Shown: piece after piece, positions 1-9,608 of the stretch | How the letters are laid out: each line of letters opens with the position of its first letter | Position numbering within the stretch: the first letter of the stretch is position 1 | The notes under the pieces: generated by a model | Told to the model about the DNA's origin: nothing | Database searches by the model: none | Seen by the model: the letters and a program-made list of their open reading frames with translations, nothing else | Source: Ochrobactrum chromiisoli | Lineage (GTDB): Bacteria; Pseudomonadota; Alphaproteobacteria; Rhizobiales; Rhizobiaceae | DNA length: 64,000 nt | Direction: 5' to 3' | Assembly: GCF_026241335.1 (NCBI RefSeq) | Contig: NZ_JAPHAV010000015.1 | Span: 1-64,000 of the forward strand | Translations under genes and position numbers: made by a program

Positions 1-50
1 CCGCCTCTTCGGCGGAAATAATATCATGACCCGAATAGTTCAAAAAATAG

Positions 51-127
<77 letters not shown>

Positions 128-147
128 ACGATAACTGCACTTGCACC

Positions 148-175
148 AAGCCCTTCTTAACGAAGGGCTTTTTTG
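148..175 (+). terminator. Rho-independent terminator after tRNA-fMet
   Basis: A nine-base-pair stem (AAGCCCTTC / GAAGGGCTT) with a five-base loop is followed by a T run, 20 bases beyond the tRNA CCA end. It would end the tRNA transcript. Confidence 0.85.
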
Positions 176-241
176 CGTTTAAGCCTTCGCGCATCCTAAC
201 CATAAGAACGGCCAGAAGTGCCTCGGTCTTCCGGGACGGGA

Positions 242-384
242 CTTTAGCCGCGATGACCGGTCAGCCATCGCCGGGCGTCTGCCTTGCCTGAAGTGCTCGA
301 CCCAGCGCGACAAGATCTTGCGGGCAACGCCACGGCCATCTCCTCTCGACGCAAAGGCGTCAGTCGGACATTCTCGGGAATGTT
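242..384 (-). pseudogene. IS481-family transposase remnant (N-terminal HTH)
   Basis: Read on the minus strand, one frame gives NVRLTPLRREEMAVAL, and a second frame further on gives KILSRWVEHFRQ and then PAMADRSSR. Together these match the start of IS481-type transposases, which begin with a leader like NARLTPLRREEM, then an HTH ending in RWVERF, then a GMADRSSRP-like motif. The middle of the HTH is missing and the pieces are in different frames, so this is a decayed fragment. It lies just beyond the tRNA terminator. From about 385 to 542 I see no gene. Confidence 0.6.
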
Positions 385-542
385 CGTTCGAAGCGATCCT
401 GGAAAATTGAGACTTGCTAACTCCAGCCTCTTAAATCCGCCCCGTATGGACAACCTTCCGAAAGCTCACAGCGCGAGCACGCAAATGTGCAATGGAGAAT
501 GAAGAAATCGTTCGGGCACCCAAAAGTGCTGGACTGCTTTGT

Positions 543-1607
543 TTACGTCTTCTGCCTGTCGTGGGGATAAGCCGCATCGTTCGAGAACTTTCGCATTGCC
601 GATGGCGTCATCCTGAAACGCTGGCGGAATGCTCTGTTAAAGTATGAAAGGTCACCAAATCCAATCTCGTATGCGATGGTGCTTATTGGCCGGTCACTGG
701 ATCGTAGAACAATCATGCGCGCCATCTCCAGGCGGCGCGCAAGCACATAGCGTGAGAAGGTCGTCTTTTCTGCCTGAAAAAGCTTCTGTACCTGACGCGT
801 GGTCACATTAAACTTCAAAGCAACGGCCCCGAGGTCAAAACGGGTGTCGGAGAGGTGGGTCTCAATGAAGGCCTTGATACGCGATAAATTTATCCCCGAT
901 TGGTTCTTTATATTTTCATTGCAAAAATATTCGAGCACAATAGGCAGTACCTGCCGGAAGTGGGTAACAATCATTTCAGCTTCACCGGGGGCGTGTGCTC
1001 CGCGCATAAGCAGATAAGCACCATGGGTCATGAGGAGCTTCAGCGGAGGATACGCCTTGGCGATGGGGCGCATGAGAAAATTTTCTATTGATTGTTTTGA
1101 TACTGGGAAATACCCAGACGGCAATCTTCCGCAGTCGATGCGGCCCCCCTGTGGCAGTCGCCACTCGAATGGAGATGTCGCTGGAAGAAAAACAACTTCT
1201 CCAGGTTCAAGGCGCAAGGTCTGGTCATCCTGATCAATATGAAGCGGCCCTTCCATGCTTCGCAGCATCAGTATCTGATCGGGTGGCAATTCGCCTCTTC
1301 CTCTTACAGATATTTCGCGCCTTGGAAAGTAACACGTCATGATCCGCAGTTTTTTTACTGAACAATAGATTGCGCGAAACGCTTCAGGGACTGTGCCCTC
1401 TGTCGCTATCGAGACGCAGCCAGCAACTGCAGAAAGTGCCGATGCGCAACGCATAAGGCTTCCTTCGCTTTCCAGCTCCGCCACATCAAAGTATTGCGGA
1501 ATAACCGTTTCGATCTGCTCAAACGGAATCATGATGCATCCTTGCAACATGGGCAAATGACCTCTGGTCAGTTCGTTCTGGTCCCATTCTTTTTCGTAAA
1601 AAACCAA
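543..1607 (-). CDS. AraC-family transcriptional regulator of the siderophore locus
   Basis: A 354-residue protein. The last 100 or so residues form the AraC double helix-turn-helix, ending with the family signature (ISTIAYEIGFGDLSYFNRAFRQRF). The N-terminal two thirds resemble the AraC-binding-like sensor domain found in longer AraC regulators. It is divergent from the TonB receptor and heads a siderophore locus, the same place as RhrA, the activator of rhizobactin genes in Sinorhizobium. It is therefore inferred to activate receptor and synthesis genes under iron limitation. A later start near residue 26 (MIPFEQIE) is also possible. The ligand cannot be told from sequence. Confidence 0.85.
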   Translation of the reverse strand: MVFYEKEWDQNELTRGHLPMLQGCIMIPFEQIETVIPQYFDVAELESEGSLMRCASALSAVAGCVSIATEGTVPEAFRAIYCSVKKLRIMTCYFPRREISVRGRGELPPDQILMLRSMEGPLHIDQDDQTLRLEPGEVVFLPATSPFEWRLPQGGRIDCGRLPSGYFPVSKQSIENFLMRPIAKAYPPLKLLMTHGAYLLMRGAHAPGEAEMIVTHFRQVLPIVLEYFCNENIKNQSGINLSRIKAFIETHLSDTRFDLGAVALKFNVTTRQVQKLFQAEKTTFSRYVLARRLEMARMIVLRSSDRPISTIAYEIGFGDLSYFNRAFRQRFRMTPSAMRKFSNDAAYPHDRQKT

Positions 1608-1635
1608 GCCGAATGCCGAAGCTGCCTTATAAAGT

Positions 1636-1650
1636 TGACTATAACAATCT
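1636..1650. promoter_or_regulatory. Candidate RirA-type iron-responsive box
   Basis: The sequence TGA-N9-TCT lies in the divergent region between the AraC gene and the TonB receptor. The rhizobial iron-responsive operator bound by RirA is TGA-N9-TCA, so this is one mismatch away. A TTGACT hexamer overlaps it. Position and gene content fit iron control, but the motif is short and degenerate. Confidence 0.3.
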
Positions 1651-1850
1651 AGTTTAAACGATTTTTGCAGCAGCGGCCAGTGCTGTCTTTGCCGAGAGGA
1701 TGCGGAATGACGAACGGAGAAAATTATGGTGCGTCAGATGCCGCTCGCCATATTTTTTGCCAAGGCGGCCAATGCATCCCCATAAGGATAAATCCGCTTG
1801 CAGTAAGCGCTATCTATCAGTTTTCATTTGCCATTCTGGATCGGGGAAAA

Positions 1851-4070
1851 ATGAACAGGCGATTTATGACTTCTCTTCTTTGCGGCTGTGTCTTTAGTGG
1901 AGCAGCACTTGCACAGCAAACCGTCGATAGCGAAGTGGGGACAACACACCTCGATCAGATTGTCATTACTGCAGGTCGAAACGAAAGTTCAATTGCTGCC
2001 GTTGCGCAGTCTGTTCAGGTCATTGATCAGGAGCAGGTTGAAGAGGCGATGCGGATCTCGCCAAATGCCAGTGACCTCATCTCGCGTCTGGTTCCTGGCT
2101 TTGCCCCAAGTAATCAGACGATCTCCGGTGCTTCCGAAACATTTCGCGGGCGTAGTGTGCTGATCATGGTTGACGGCGTGCCTCGCAACACACCGCTGCG
2201 AGACTTGTCGCGCGTATTGTCGATGATTGATCTCAATTGGGTTGAACGGATCGAAGTGGTGAATGGCGCATCAAGCCTTTATGGCGCGGGTGCGACGGGC
2301 GGCACCATCAATTTCATCACCAAGCGTGGCACAAGTGACAAGCCCACAATCAGTGTGCGGACCGGACTCACAGGTTACACGGAGAATCTCGGAAAATCTG
2401 CTGCGCCGGAGACGAGCATTTCCATTGAGGGGCGTCATGACAAACTCGACTATTATTTTTCAGGAAGCGGTGATTGGAGCCGACGGACCTATGATGGACA
2501 CGGCAATGAAATGGCATCCGATGCCATGCTGGGGCAGGGTGGTGGAGATCGCACCGTCAATGGTAATTTCTTTGGTGCCGTCGGTTATGAAAGCGGTCCG
2601 CGCCGCTTCGAAATAAGTCTTGACTGGACTTATGCCAAACAGAAGCCGCAATGGTTTACGGATTATACAACCGATCCCGTTTCGCCGCGCTTCGGTTCGG
2701 ATTATACTGGTGAGCCTCTTCGTGAGGACTCCAAATATCTGACTGCGAAATATACCGATCAGGAATTTTTCCTTGGTAGTCTCGAAGTGAAGGCTTTCTA
2801 TAACAAGATATTCAAACAGTCGCCCTTTACCGAGCTTTCAGCGGTCAACACCCAGGTCTATTATTCGGGCGATCCCCGCCAGCCAACGGCGTGGTTCAAT
2901 CAGTCAAAATATGATTTTGACCGTTCCGGTGTGAACGTAACAATCTCCACGCCGATGGATTTCATAACTGATGGCGGCAAGTTGACCTGGGGCTTGGATT
3001 ATACGTTCGACAAAGCAAAGCAGCGGCTTTTGAATGATGAAGATGCCATTGCGCCTATGTCGCAGAATGCCATCGGAGCATTCGCGCAGGCAGAAATTCC
3101 GGTGACTGAACGCTTCCGCCTTCAGGGCGGCGCGCGTTTCGATCAATTTTATCTTGATGTGGATGATTTTACTCGCCCAACAGCCGTTGCCTGGCCAGCA
3201 CGATCTCTTGCCAATATCTATCCCGAAATCAGCGTGATCGGCGGTTCGTTCGATTATAATGCGTGGACCTTCAATGCCGGTGCCATATTTGACGTTACGG
3301 ATGAGCTTCAGGCATTCGGCAATTTTTCGCAAGGCTATAGCCTCACGGATATCGGCGCTTTCACCCGACGCGCTGGCGTTAATTCATTGGCTGAAATCTG
3401 TGATGCCTATGGTTCCATAGCAGCGATCTATGGCTGCACGGGCGCGCCCGATTATACAATTAGCTATGCCGATATCGCGCCCAAGCCGCAACTGGTCAAC
3501 ACCTATGAACTTGGCCTGCGCGGTGATTGGGGTGATGTCCGCAGCAGCGTGAGCGGTTATCTTTCGACTTCCAAGGATGGTGTGAATTATGACATCGCGG
3601 CAAATCGCGTAAGCCAGCAAAAGGAACGCATCTGGGGCGTGGAAGCACGCGTGGACTACGATATCAACACGATGTTTACGATCGGTGGCCTGCTTGCCTA
3701 TCAGGAAGGTAAATATGACGCCGATGGTGACGGCAATATAGGCTCCGGCGAATATCTGCCCAACAATCGCATTCCGACGACGTGGAAGGGGCTTGCCTAT
3801 GTGAACACGTCCTTTGAAGGCGGCTACAAGGTACGCACCGAGCTAGAATACTTCTCCGGGCGTGACCGCGTTGAAAATCAGGAAATAGACGATGCCGCAT
3901 TGGTCAATATGGCATTCTCGAAAACCTTCGAGAATGGCAGCGAGGCCAGTCTCGCAGTGCGTAATGTCTTCGACACCTATTATATCAATCCAACCGCAAC
4001 GGCCACCCGCAATGCACCAGTCGCGGGGCTGGGGCGTAGCGTCTTCCTGTCTTATAAGGTTACCTTCTGA
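1851..4070 (+). CDS. TonB-dependent hydroxamate siderophore receptor (IutA/RhtA type)
   Basis: Outer-membrane receptor that would bring the ferric siderophore into the periplasm using TonB energy. I take the start at 1851 (739 residues) because it gives a clean signal peptide (MNRRFMTSLLCG... to ALAQQ). A longer in-frame reading from 1665 has no signal. A TonB box (DQIVITAGR) is followed by the plug domain with FRGRSVLIMVDGVPRN and SSLYGAGATGGTINFITKRG, then a 22-strand-type barrel ending in a terminal F. The stretch FNAGAIFDVTDELQAFGNFSQGY resembles IutA/RhtA. It is divergent from the AraC gene and precedes the RhtX-like permease. Confidence 0.9.
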   Translation: MNRRFMTSLLCGCVFSGAALAQQTVDSEVGTTHLDQIVITAGRNESSIAAVAQSVQVIDQEQVEEAMRISPNASDLISRLVPGFAPSNQTISGASETFRGRSVLIMVDGVPRNTPLRDLSRVLSMIDLNWVERIEVVNGASSLYGAGATGGTINFITKRGTSDKPTISVRTGLTGYTENLGKSAAPETSISIEGRHDKLDYYFSGSGDWSRRTYDGHGNEMASDAMLGQGGGDRTVNGNFFGAVGYESGPRRFEISLDWTYAKQKPQWFTDYTTDPVSPRFGSDYTGEPLREDSKYLTAKYTDQEFFLGSLEVKAFYNKIFKQSPFTELSAVNTQVYYSGDPRQPTAWFNQSKYDFDRSGVNVTISTPMDFITDGGKLTWGLDYTFDKAKQRLLNDEDAIAPMSQNAIGAFAQAEIPVTERFRLQGGARFDQFYLDVDDFTRPTAVAWPARSLANIYPEISVIGGSFDYNAWTFNAGAIFDVTDELQAFGNFSQGYSLTDIGAFTRRAGVNSLAEICDAYGSIAAIYGCTGAPDYTISYADIAPKPQLVNTYELGLRGDWGDVRSSVSGYLSTSKDGVNYDIAANRVSQQKERIWGVEARVDYDINTMFTIGGLLAYQEGKYDADGDGNIGSGEYLPNNRIPTTWKGLAYVNTSFEGGYKVRTELEYFSGRDRVENQEIDDAALVNMAFSKTFENGSEASLAVRNVFDTYYINPTATATRNAPVAGLGRSVFLSYKVTF

Positions 4071-4222
4071 AGGACGCGAGCGATGAGAATGGTTGCCCGC
4101 ACCAACGAGCATTTCCTGTTTGAACGCAAACGCGAAATCATTTTCACGCCTTGTTTTGCTCAATATGTCCGAACTGGACAGACGGATGGGGTGTCATTCA
4201 GAGCGCTTGGGGAGAGGTGCCG

Positions 4223-5479
4223 ATGGTGACACCTTCTCCAGTGTCGCCTGCCTATTCCAGAACGCGGCTCTTCTGTGTTCTGGTAGGGCTCTATCTGGCG
4301 CAAGGTATTCCAACATATCTGTTTGCAGCGGCCCTGCCGCCGATATTACGCGAGCAGAATGTCTCTCGCACCATGATCGGCATGTTTTCCATTCTGCTTT
4401 TGCCATTGGTGCTCAAATTCACATGGGCGCCGCTGATCGATCGCTTCCGGCCATGGGCACGGTCACATCGATCCGGCTGGGTTATTCTGACACAAAGCGC
4501 GATCATCGCTGCGATCCTGTGTCTTACCTTGGTGGGGTCCGCTAATGTGCCGGGCATTTTCGTGGTCGGCTTCATTGTTTCGCTGCTGCTTGCCACACAG
4601 GATATTGCGACCGACGGATACGCTGCCAAATATCTTGATGAACAGGACAGGCCTTTCGGCAACGCCATCCAGGGCGGAGCCGTCGCATTCGGCGTGCTGA
4701 TCGGCGGAACGCTGGGGCTGGTGCTTTATCGTCATGCAGGCTGGACGACGATGCTCTGTGTGATCGCGTTTCTGTCATGTATTCCACTCATCGCCGCCTT
4801 TTCCATGCGAGAAGAGGATCCGCTGCATATACATGATGGAAAAGCCATAAGGCGTCCGTCCATCATGCATTTCCTGTCACGGCCCGAAGCGCGGCAGATT
4901 TTATGGATTGCACTCATCTACCGGGCCAGCGAAGGGCTGATGAAAGCAATGGAAGGCCCTTATCTTGTGGATTCGGGCGTGCAACTTGATAGCATCGGCT
5001 ATCTGTCGGGAACGGCTGCTGCCACAGCCGGTATTGCGGGATCGGCCATTGCTGCTGTCCTTCTCAGACGATGGGGAGCGGGCCCTGTGCTTGGACTGCT
5101 CGGTGGGCTGAGAACAATCTGTTTCCTCCTCTTCGCCCTGCATGCCCTCGGAACTTTTGGCGGAATCTGGCCACTTTATGGCGCATCGGCGTTCCAGACC
5201 ATCATCCGGTACATGGAGATCGTGGCCCTTTACAGTCTGTTTATGAGCATCACTTCGCCTGATCAGCCGGGTACGGATTTCACTATCCTCGCCTGCGCAC
5301 AGATTGTTGTTTATCTGGCGGGTTCCATGCTGTCAGGCATGATCGCTGACCATTTGGGATACGGGGTTCTCTTCGCACTCGCCGCAGTGCTGTCAGCACT
5401 GGCCGTGATAGCAACGATCACGATACTGAAGGTGTTGCCAGAAACAGGCACGTCCCCCGTTCAGGATCAAAGATCATGA
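4223..5479 (+). CDS. RhtX/FptX-type MFS siderophore importer
   Basis: A 418-residue major facilitator protein with about 12 membrane segments. The early segment GLYLAQGIPTYLFAAALPPILREQNVSRTMIGMF and the LKFTWAPLIDRF loop are typical of the RhtX/FptX family. These single-protein permeases carry intact ferric siderophore across the inner membrane (known for rhizobactin 1021 and pyochelin). The start at 4223 has a GGGGAGAGG ribosome site 5 bases upstream; the open frame extends further back without one. It follows the receptor by 152 bases, which fits a shared uptake unit. It converges with the exporter gene, 20 bases away. Confidence 0.85.
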   Translation: MVTPSPVSPAYSRTRLFCVLVGLYLAQGIPTYLFAAALPPILREQNVSRTMIGMFSILLLPLVLKFTWAPLIDRFRPWARSHRSGWVILTQSAIIAAILCLTLVGSANVPGIFVVGFIVSLLLATQDIATDGYAAKYLDEQDRPFGNAIQGGAVAFGVLIGGTLGLVLYRHAGWTTMLCVIAFLSCIPLIAAFSMREEDPLHIHDGKAIRRPSIMHFLSRPEARQILWIALIYRASEGLMKAMEGPYLVDSGVQLDSIGYLSGTAAATAGIAGSAIAAVLLRRWGAGPVLGLLGGLRTICFLLFALHALGTFGGIWPLYGASAFQTIIRYMEIVALYSLFMSITSPDQPGTDFTILACAQIVVYLAGSMLSGMIADHLGYGVLFALAAVLSALAVIATITILKVLPETGTSPVQDQRS

Positions 5480-5499
5480 TCGTGTGTTTGCGCCAGCCG

Positions 5500-6681
5500 T
5501 CAAGCATTGCCCGTCTTCATGAGGGCGGCGAGAAGCGCGGCGATCACAGCCAGGATCGCGCAGGCCGCGAGCGGGGCCTCAGTCGAAATCGTGAACAGAT
5601 AGCCGCCCGCAATCGCGCCCGCCCCCTGACCGAGTACGTGCGCGCTGGCAAGCCATCCAGCCGCGGCACCTTGCTCGCTCTGTTGCATACGGCTCGTAAG
5701 CCAGGCCAGATAATTGGGCGTAGCAATTGCCGTGCCGATGCCGCTGATGACCAGTCCAGCCAAATTGATAGATGCGGCGCGGGTGACAGCCACCAGCATG
5801 ACACCAGATACCAGAAGGGCCGCGCCGATCAGGACAGTGGTTCTATTGGCAAGGCGCAGGCGTGGAATGAGCACGATCTGGGTCGCAATCATAGCGAATG
5901 CGACGATAATCAGAGTAAGACCGGTGGCAGCCGTTGCCTGTGCCGGGCTGATGGCAAAGCGCAATTGCAGCCAAGGTCCAAGCACCATCTGGATGTTGCC
6001 GAAAGCCATGGTAATCAAAAATCCGAGTGCGAGGAAGGGGATGAGGCGCCCGTCGAATGGAGAAAGATAAATCCGTCCTGTGAAAGGCTGACCAGCTTCG
6101 GCCGTCCTGTCCTTTGCCCCACGCACCAGCAACAGGCTGAGCGGGCTGATGACAAGCAGAGCGAGCGGCAGAATGGGCAGTATATTGGCCGTCACTGCGG
6201 CAGCAGAACCGAGAATGCGGCCGATGCTGAGACCGGCGCTCAGCCGGGCAAGGCCGCCGCTGCGCTGATTTTGCGGGAGCAGGCCCGAAATCCAGCCCTG
6301 CGCAATCGGCATGACGCCAGCCGACGCAATCCCGTAAATGACCCGCGAAACCACGAGCAGGCCGAGGGCGAACGCATAAGGCAGCGGGCCGGCGACCATC
6401 AAGATCAAAAAGATGATCTGGGCGGCCAGCAGGCCCAGAGCCAACCCGGAAAGTGCACGACGGGCACCAATCCAAGTCCCAAGCATAGCACAGAAAGGCG
6501 CGCTGATCACGAAGACAAGCGCACTCAGCCCGGCCGTGAAACCGATCTCCCCGGTCTGAAGTCCCGTTGTGGTCGCGATCAGCGGGACAAGCGCAATGAA
6601 TGCCGTTTGATTGAATCCAATGGTCGAAATGGCGACGGAAAGACGAGAGGAAAGCTTAAGAGCATCTGTTTCGACATTCAT
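5500..6681 (-). CDS. MFS transporter, probable siderophore exporter
   Basis: A 393-residue, 12-segment major facilitator protein starting MNVETDALKLSS, with GGTGA upstream of the 6681 ATG. An earlier open stretch back to 6888 overlaps the divergent iucA gene and is rejected. The protein is a drug-efflux-like MFS (loop GTWIGARRALSG after segment 2, VSRVIYGIASAGVMPIAQGW in the middle). Set between an importer and the biosynthetic operon, and divergent from the latter, it most likely secretes the finished siderophore. That role is inferred from context, since the family also includes general drug pumps. Confidence 0.8.
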   Translation of the reverse strand: MNVETDALKLSSRLSVAISTIGFNQTAFIALVPLIATTTGLQTGEIGFTAGLSALVFVISAPFCAMLGTWIGARRALSGLALGLLAAQIIFLILMVAGPLPYAFALGLLVVSRVIYGIASAGVMPIAQGWISGLLPQNQRSGGLARLSAGLSIGRILGSAAAVTANILPILPLALLVISPLSLLLVRGAKDRTAEAGQPFTGRIYLSPFDGRLIPFLALGFLITMAFGNIQMVLGPWLQLRFAISPAQATAATGLTLIIVAFAMIATQIVLIPRLRLANRTTVLIGAALLVSGVMLVAVTRAASINLAGLVISGIGTAIATPNYLAWLTSRMQQSEQGAAAGWLASAHVLGQGAGAIAGGYLFTISTEAPLAACAILAVIAALLAALMKTGNA

Positions 6682-6772
6682 AGAGTTCACCGTATGTTTA
6701 AATTCGGCATATCGGTAGCAACATAATTTCAATCTGTAAATAGAAGTCAAAATTAAACTTCGGAGAATGAGT

Positions 6773-8530
6773 ATGTATGCTGAGATACAAGAAGATAAAT
6801 TTGCGATATATGAAAATATGTTTCTTAATTCTATTTTAAGAGAATGGACTGAGTGGGAAATAGACGAAGGAAAACCATCGTCGTCCACACGACATGCAAA
6901 GAAAATCTTGCGCCTTAAACTCGCTGCCTCCGCACTTGAAGTGCATGTGCCTCTGATGTCGTGGTCGGCGGCGGGGTATCATCGCTTTGGCACTCCGATG
7001 TGGAAGGCTGACGGAGATCGGCTTGAGCCTGTCAGTTTGCCGGAACTCGCCGCAAGGCTGCTCAAGGAAGACGTGATAGGCGGATCTGTTTCGCAGGAAG
7101 CCAAGCTGCTGTTCCAGCACAGATTGCTCGACAGCATGCGCGCGATCCTTGCGCTTTTGCGCGAGACTGGAGATGAACGGCCTTTTGCCAAAGCGGATGT
7201 CAATTTCATTGGGGCGGAAAAAGCTTTACGCTTCGGTCATGCGGTGCATCCTTTTCCGCGCAGTCGTGACGAGTTCACCCATGAGGACAGCCTCCGCTTC
7301 GGTCCAGAATACGGCAACAGCTTTTCTCTGCGATGGTGGGCGGTTGCACCGGAACTGATAGCCCATGGCGCAGTTGAAGGATTTGACGTTACCAGTGCGA
7401 TTGCCGCCATGATCGCGCCCGACAGCCTGCTGGCCAAAAAGGTTGCGGGCCGCTCCGTTATTCCCCTGCATCCATGGCAGGCGGCGCGTCTCATGCTGCG
7501 CCCAGATATCCAGCAGTTGCAGCGGCATGGCAGGATCGTTGATCTTGGCATTGGTGGGCCGGACTGGCGCGCGACAACGTCGCTGCGCGCGGTCCATTCG
7601 CCGCAAAGCGCGTGGATGCTCAAGTTTTCTCTCAGTCTACGGCTCACCAATTCGCGCCGTATTGTGGAACCCGGCGAATGCCAGCCCGGCATGAATGTCC
7701 AGCGCTTGTTGACGGGCGCGGTTGGTGAAGCATTGCGAAAACGCTTTCCACGTTTTCACATTATGGGCGAGCCAGGTTGGATTGCGCTGCGTTTGCCGGA
7801 TGGGGCCATCGATACCGAAACGATTGCGGTGTTCAGGGAAAACCCGTTTCAATCGAATAATGAGCCGCAGGCCGCAGTGCTTGCGGCCCTTTGCGAGCGC
7901 CATCCGAATGGAGAGGGCAGTCATGTCGGTGATCTGATCCACCGGATCGCGCAGAGGGAGGGCGCGCAGACATCGGCTGTTGCCAAGCGCTGGTTCGCGC
8001 AGTTTCTGGATGTGGCGATTACCCCCTTCATGATTGCGCAAGGTGATTACGGCCTCCTCTTCGGCGCGCATCAGCAAAATCTCGTGGTTGGTTTGCATAA
8101 TGGCTGGCCCTATGCGCTCTTTTTCCGCGATTGTCAGGGGACAGGTTATGTCCGCTCGTTTCTGCCCGCTCTGCGCGAGCATCTGCCGGAAGCGGGCGGT
8201 GCGACCGATCATGTATTTGGTGCAGACGAGGCAGCGCAATTGGTCGGCTATTATCTATTCATCAACGGCGTTTTCGCGCTCATAGCGGCGTTGAGCGATG
8301 TGCAGGATGTTGATGAGGCTGAACTTTTCACAAGCCTACGCCAGTTACTCCAGCGGCTTCGTGACACGTCGATCCGCGACGCAACGGCGCTCGAATACCT
8401 CCTTGATAGTCCGACGCTGCTCGCCAAGGGCAATTTCATGATCTCGGCTGGAAACGTCAACGAAAACACGGATATGACCGATCCCCTTGCCTCCTACATC
8501 CGCTTTGCTAACCCCCTCGCGACACGGTGA
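6773..8530 (+). CDS. iucA: IucA-like NIS siderophore synthetase
   Basis: A 585-residue member of the IucA/IucC family, the ATP-dependent ligases that build siderophores without an NRPS. In aerobactin synthesis IucA joins N6-acetyl-N6-hydroxylysine to citrate. Conserved pieces include the HPWQAARLM block, the RAVHSPQSAWMLKFSLSLRLTNSRR stretch and the late HQQNLVVGL region. The ATG at 6773 has GGAG seven bases upstream, whereas the ATG at 6767 sits only one base after it, so 6773 is preferred. It is first of four tightly packed genes: iucB follows after 4 bases. The symbol is by homology and position; in a rhizobactin-like locus it would be called rhbC. Confidence 0.85.
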   Translation: MYAEIQEDKFAIYENMFLNSILREWTEWEIDEGKPSSSTRHAKKILRLKLAASALEVHVPLMSWSAAGYHRFGTPMWKADGDRLEPVSLPELAARLLKEDVIGGSVSQEAKLLFQHRLLDSMRAILALLRETGDERPFAKADVNFIGAEKALRFGHAVHPFPRSRDEFTHEDSLRFGPEYGNSFSLRWWAVAPELIAHGAVEGFDVTSAIAAMIAPDSLLAKKVAGRSVIPLHPWQAARLMLRPDIQQLQRHGRIVDLGIGGPDWRATTSLRAVHSPQSAWMLKFSLSLRLTNSRRIVEPGECQPGMNVQRLLTGAVGEALRKRFPRFHIMGEPGWIALRLPDGAIDTETIAVFRENPFQSNNEPQAAVLAALCERHPNGEGSHVGDLIHRIAQREGAQTSAVAKRWFAQFLDVAITPFMIAQGDYGLLFGAHQQNLVVGLHNGWPYALFFRDCQGTGYVRSFLPALREHLPEAGGATDHVFGADEAAQLVGYYLFINGVFALIAALSDVQDVDEAELFTSLRQLLQRLRDTSIRDATALEYLLDSPTLLAKGNFMISAGNVNENTDMTDPLASYIRFANPLATR

Positions 8531-8534
8531 CGCC

Positions 8535-9608
8535 ATGAATATTCAAATCCAGAAGACCGATTATGAACGTCCCACGCCGTCCACGTTCATAGGCAGCGAA
8601 CTGTCTTGGCATTATTGCGCGGCCAATACTGAACGGCTGGCTGCAAGGCTGGACAAGGACGGGCGTCTGCTGCTGTTCGGTGAAGCCGGTGCGTTTCGCG
8701 CTGAAGCACAGCTGGATTTCCAACAGCAGACATTGAAGCTTGGCGCTATCAGGCTTGATCCGCTGCATAATGATGCAACGACACTGCTCGCGGCACTTCT
8801 TGATGCCGTTTTCCAGCGCTTTCCCGATGTTCCGACCATTCTTGTGCCATTGGCCGATGTGCTTGCGCCGGTCAGCGCGCTCGCCTTGCGCGAAAGTGAT
8901 GGGCTGGCCGTGATTGAGCGCCATGTCTTACGGCAATTACCGTTACTGTGGCGCAAGCAGGCTGTCTACACGTCCTATCCCGCTCTTCGTTCGTCACTTG
9001 GGCCGGCTGAACGACTACCCCTGCTTCGCCCTCCGCGTCCATCCGGAGTCTTTTACGAACGCTGGATACCGGAGCTGAACAAGACCGTTTCACTGCGTCC
9101 GATTGATCGCCGCACCGATCTCGACATGTTCTATGCCTGGATGAATCAGGGCCGTGTGTCCTTTTTCTGGGAGCTTGCGCAAAGCAGGGAAGCTCTTGAG
9201 ACCTATCTGTGCGAGCAGGAAAGCGATGCGCATATTTTTGGTGTCATCGCAAGCTTCGATCATGAACCGGCTGGCTATTTCGAGTTCTACTGGGCGCGGG
9301 AAGATCGCCTGGGGCCGCATTATGAAAGCGAGGACTTCGACCGCGGCTGGCACGGGTTGATCGGGAATCCACGTCATCTGGGTCGTCCCAAGACGCTGGC
9401 GCTGTTTCGCTCCGTGACCCATTATCTCTTCCTCGATGAGCCGAGAACACGGCGCATTGTCGGAGAACCACGGGCATCGCACCAGAAGATGTTAAGCTAC
9501 TGCGCGGATGTCGCCTATGACAAAGTTAAGGAGTTCGACTTCCCACACAAACGCGCTGCGCTTGTGTGTTGCGAGCGTGAGCGCTTTTTCAGGGAGGTGC
9601 CGCTATGA
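8535..9608 (+). CDS. iucB: IucB-like N6-hydroxylysine acyltransferase (GNAT fold)
   Basis: A 357-residue protein whose C-terminal half is the IucB/RhbD acetyltransferase domain: YAWMNQGRVSFFWEL, FGVIASFDHEPAGYFEFYWAREDRLGPHY, then GNPRHLGRPKTLALFRSVTHYLFLDEPRT. In aerobactin synthesis IucB transfers acetyl from acetyl-CoA to N6-hydroxylysine. The product here could carry acetyl or a longer acyl group, because Ochrobactrum strains are known to make fatty-acylated aerobactin relatives (ochrobactins). Sequence alone does not decide acyl length. The protein is somewhat longer than E. coli IucB because of an N-terminal extension of about 170 residues before the GNAT core. It overlaps iucC by 4 bases. 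Confidence 0.85.
   Translation: MNIQIQKTDYERPTPSTFIGSELSWHYCAANTERLAARLDKDGRLLLFGEAGAFRAEAQLDFQQQTLKLGAIRLDPLHNDATTLLAALLDAVFQRFPDVPTILVPLADVLAPVSALALRESDGLAVIERHVLRQLPLLWRKQAVYTSYPALRSSLGPAERLPLLRPPRPSGVFYERWIPELNKTVSLRPIDRRTDLDMFYAWMNQGRVSFFWELAQSREALETYLCEQESDAHIFGVIASFDHEPAGYFEFYWAREDRLGPHYESEDFDRGWHGLIGNPRHLGRPKTLALFRSVTHYLFLDEPRTRRIVGEPRASHQKMLSYCADVAYDKVKEFDFPHKRAALVCCERERFFREVPL

Noticed and set aside
1665..1850. N-terminal extension of the TonB receptor from 1665.
   Set aside because: The signal peptide begins at 1851; the extension would bury it and has no ribosome site.
5476..6726. A 416-codon open frame on the plus strand opposite the exporter gene.
   Set aside because: It is rich in R, D, Q and E with no domain, and lies exactly antisense to a clear 12-helix MFS gene.
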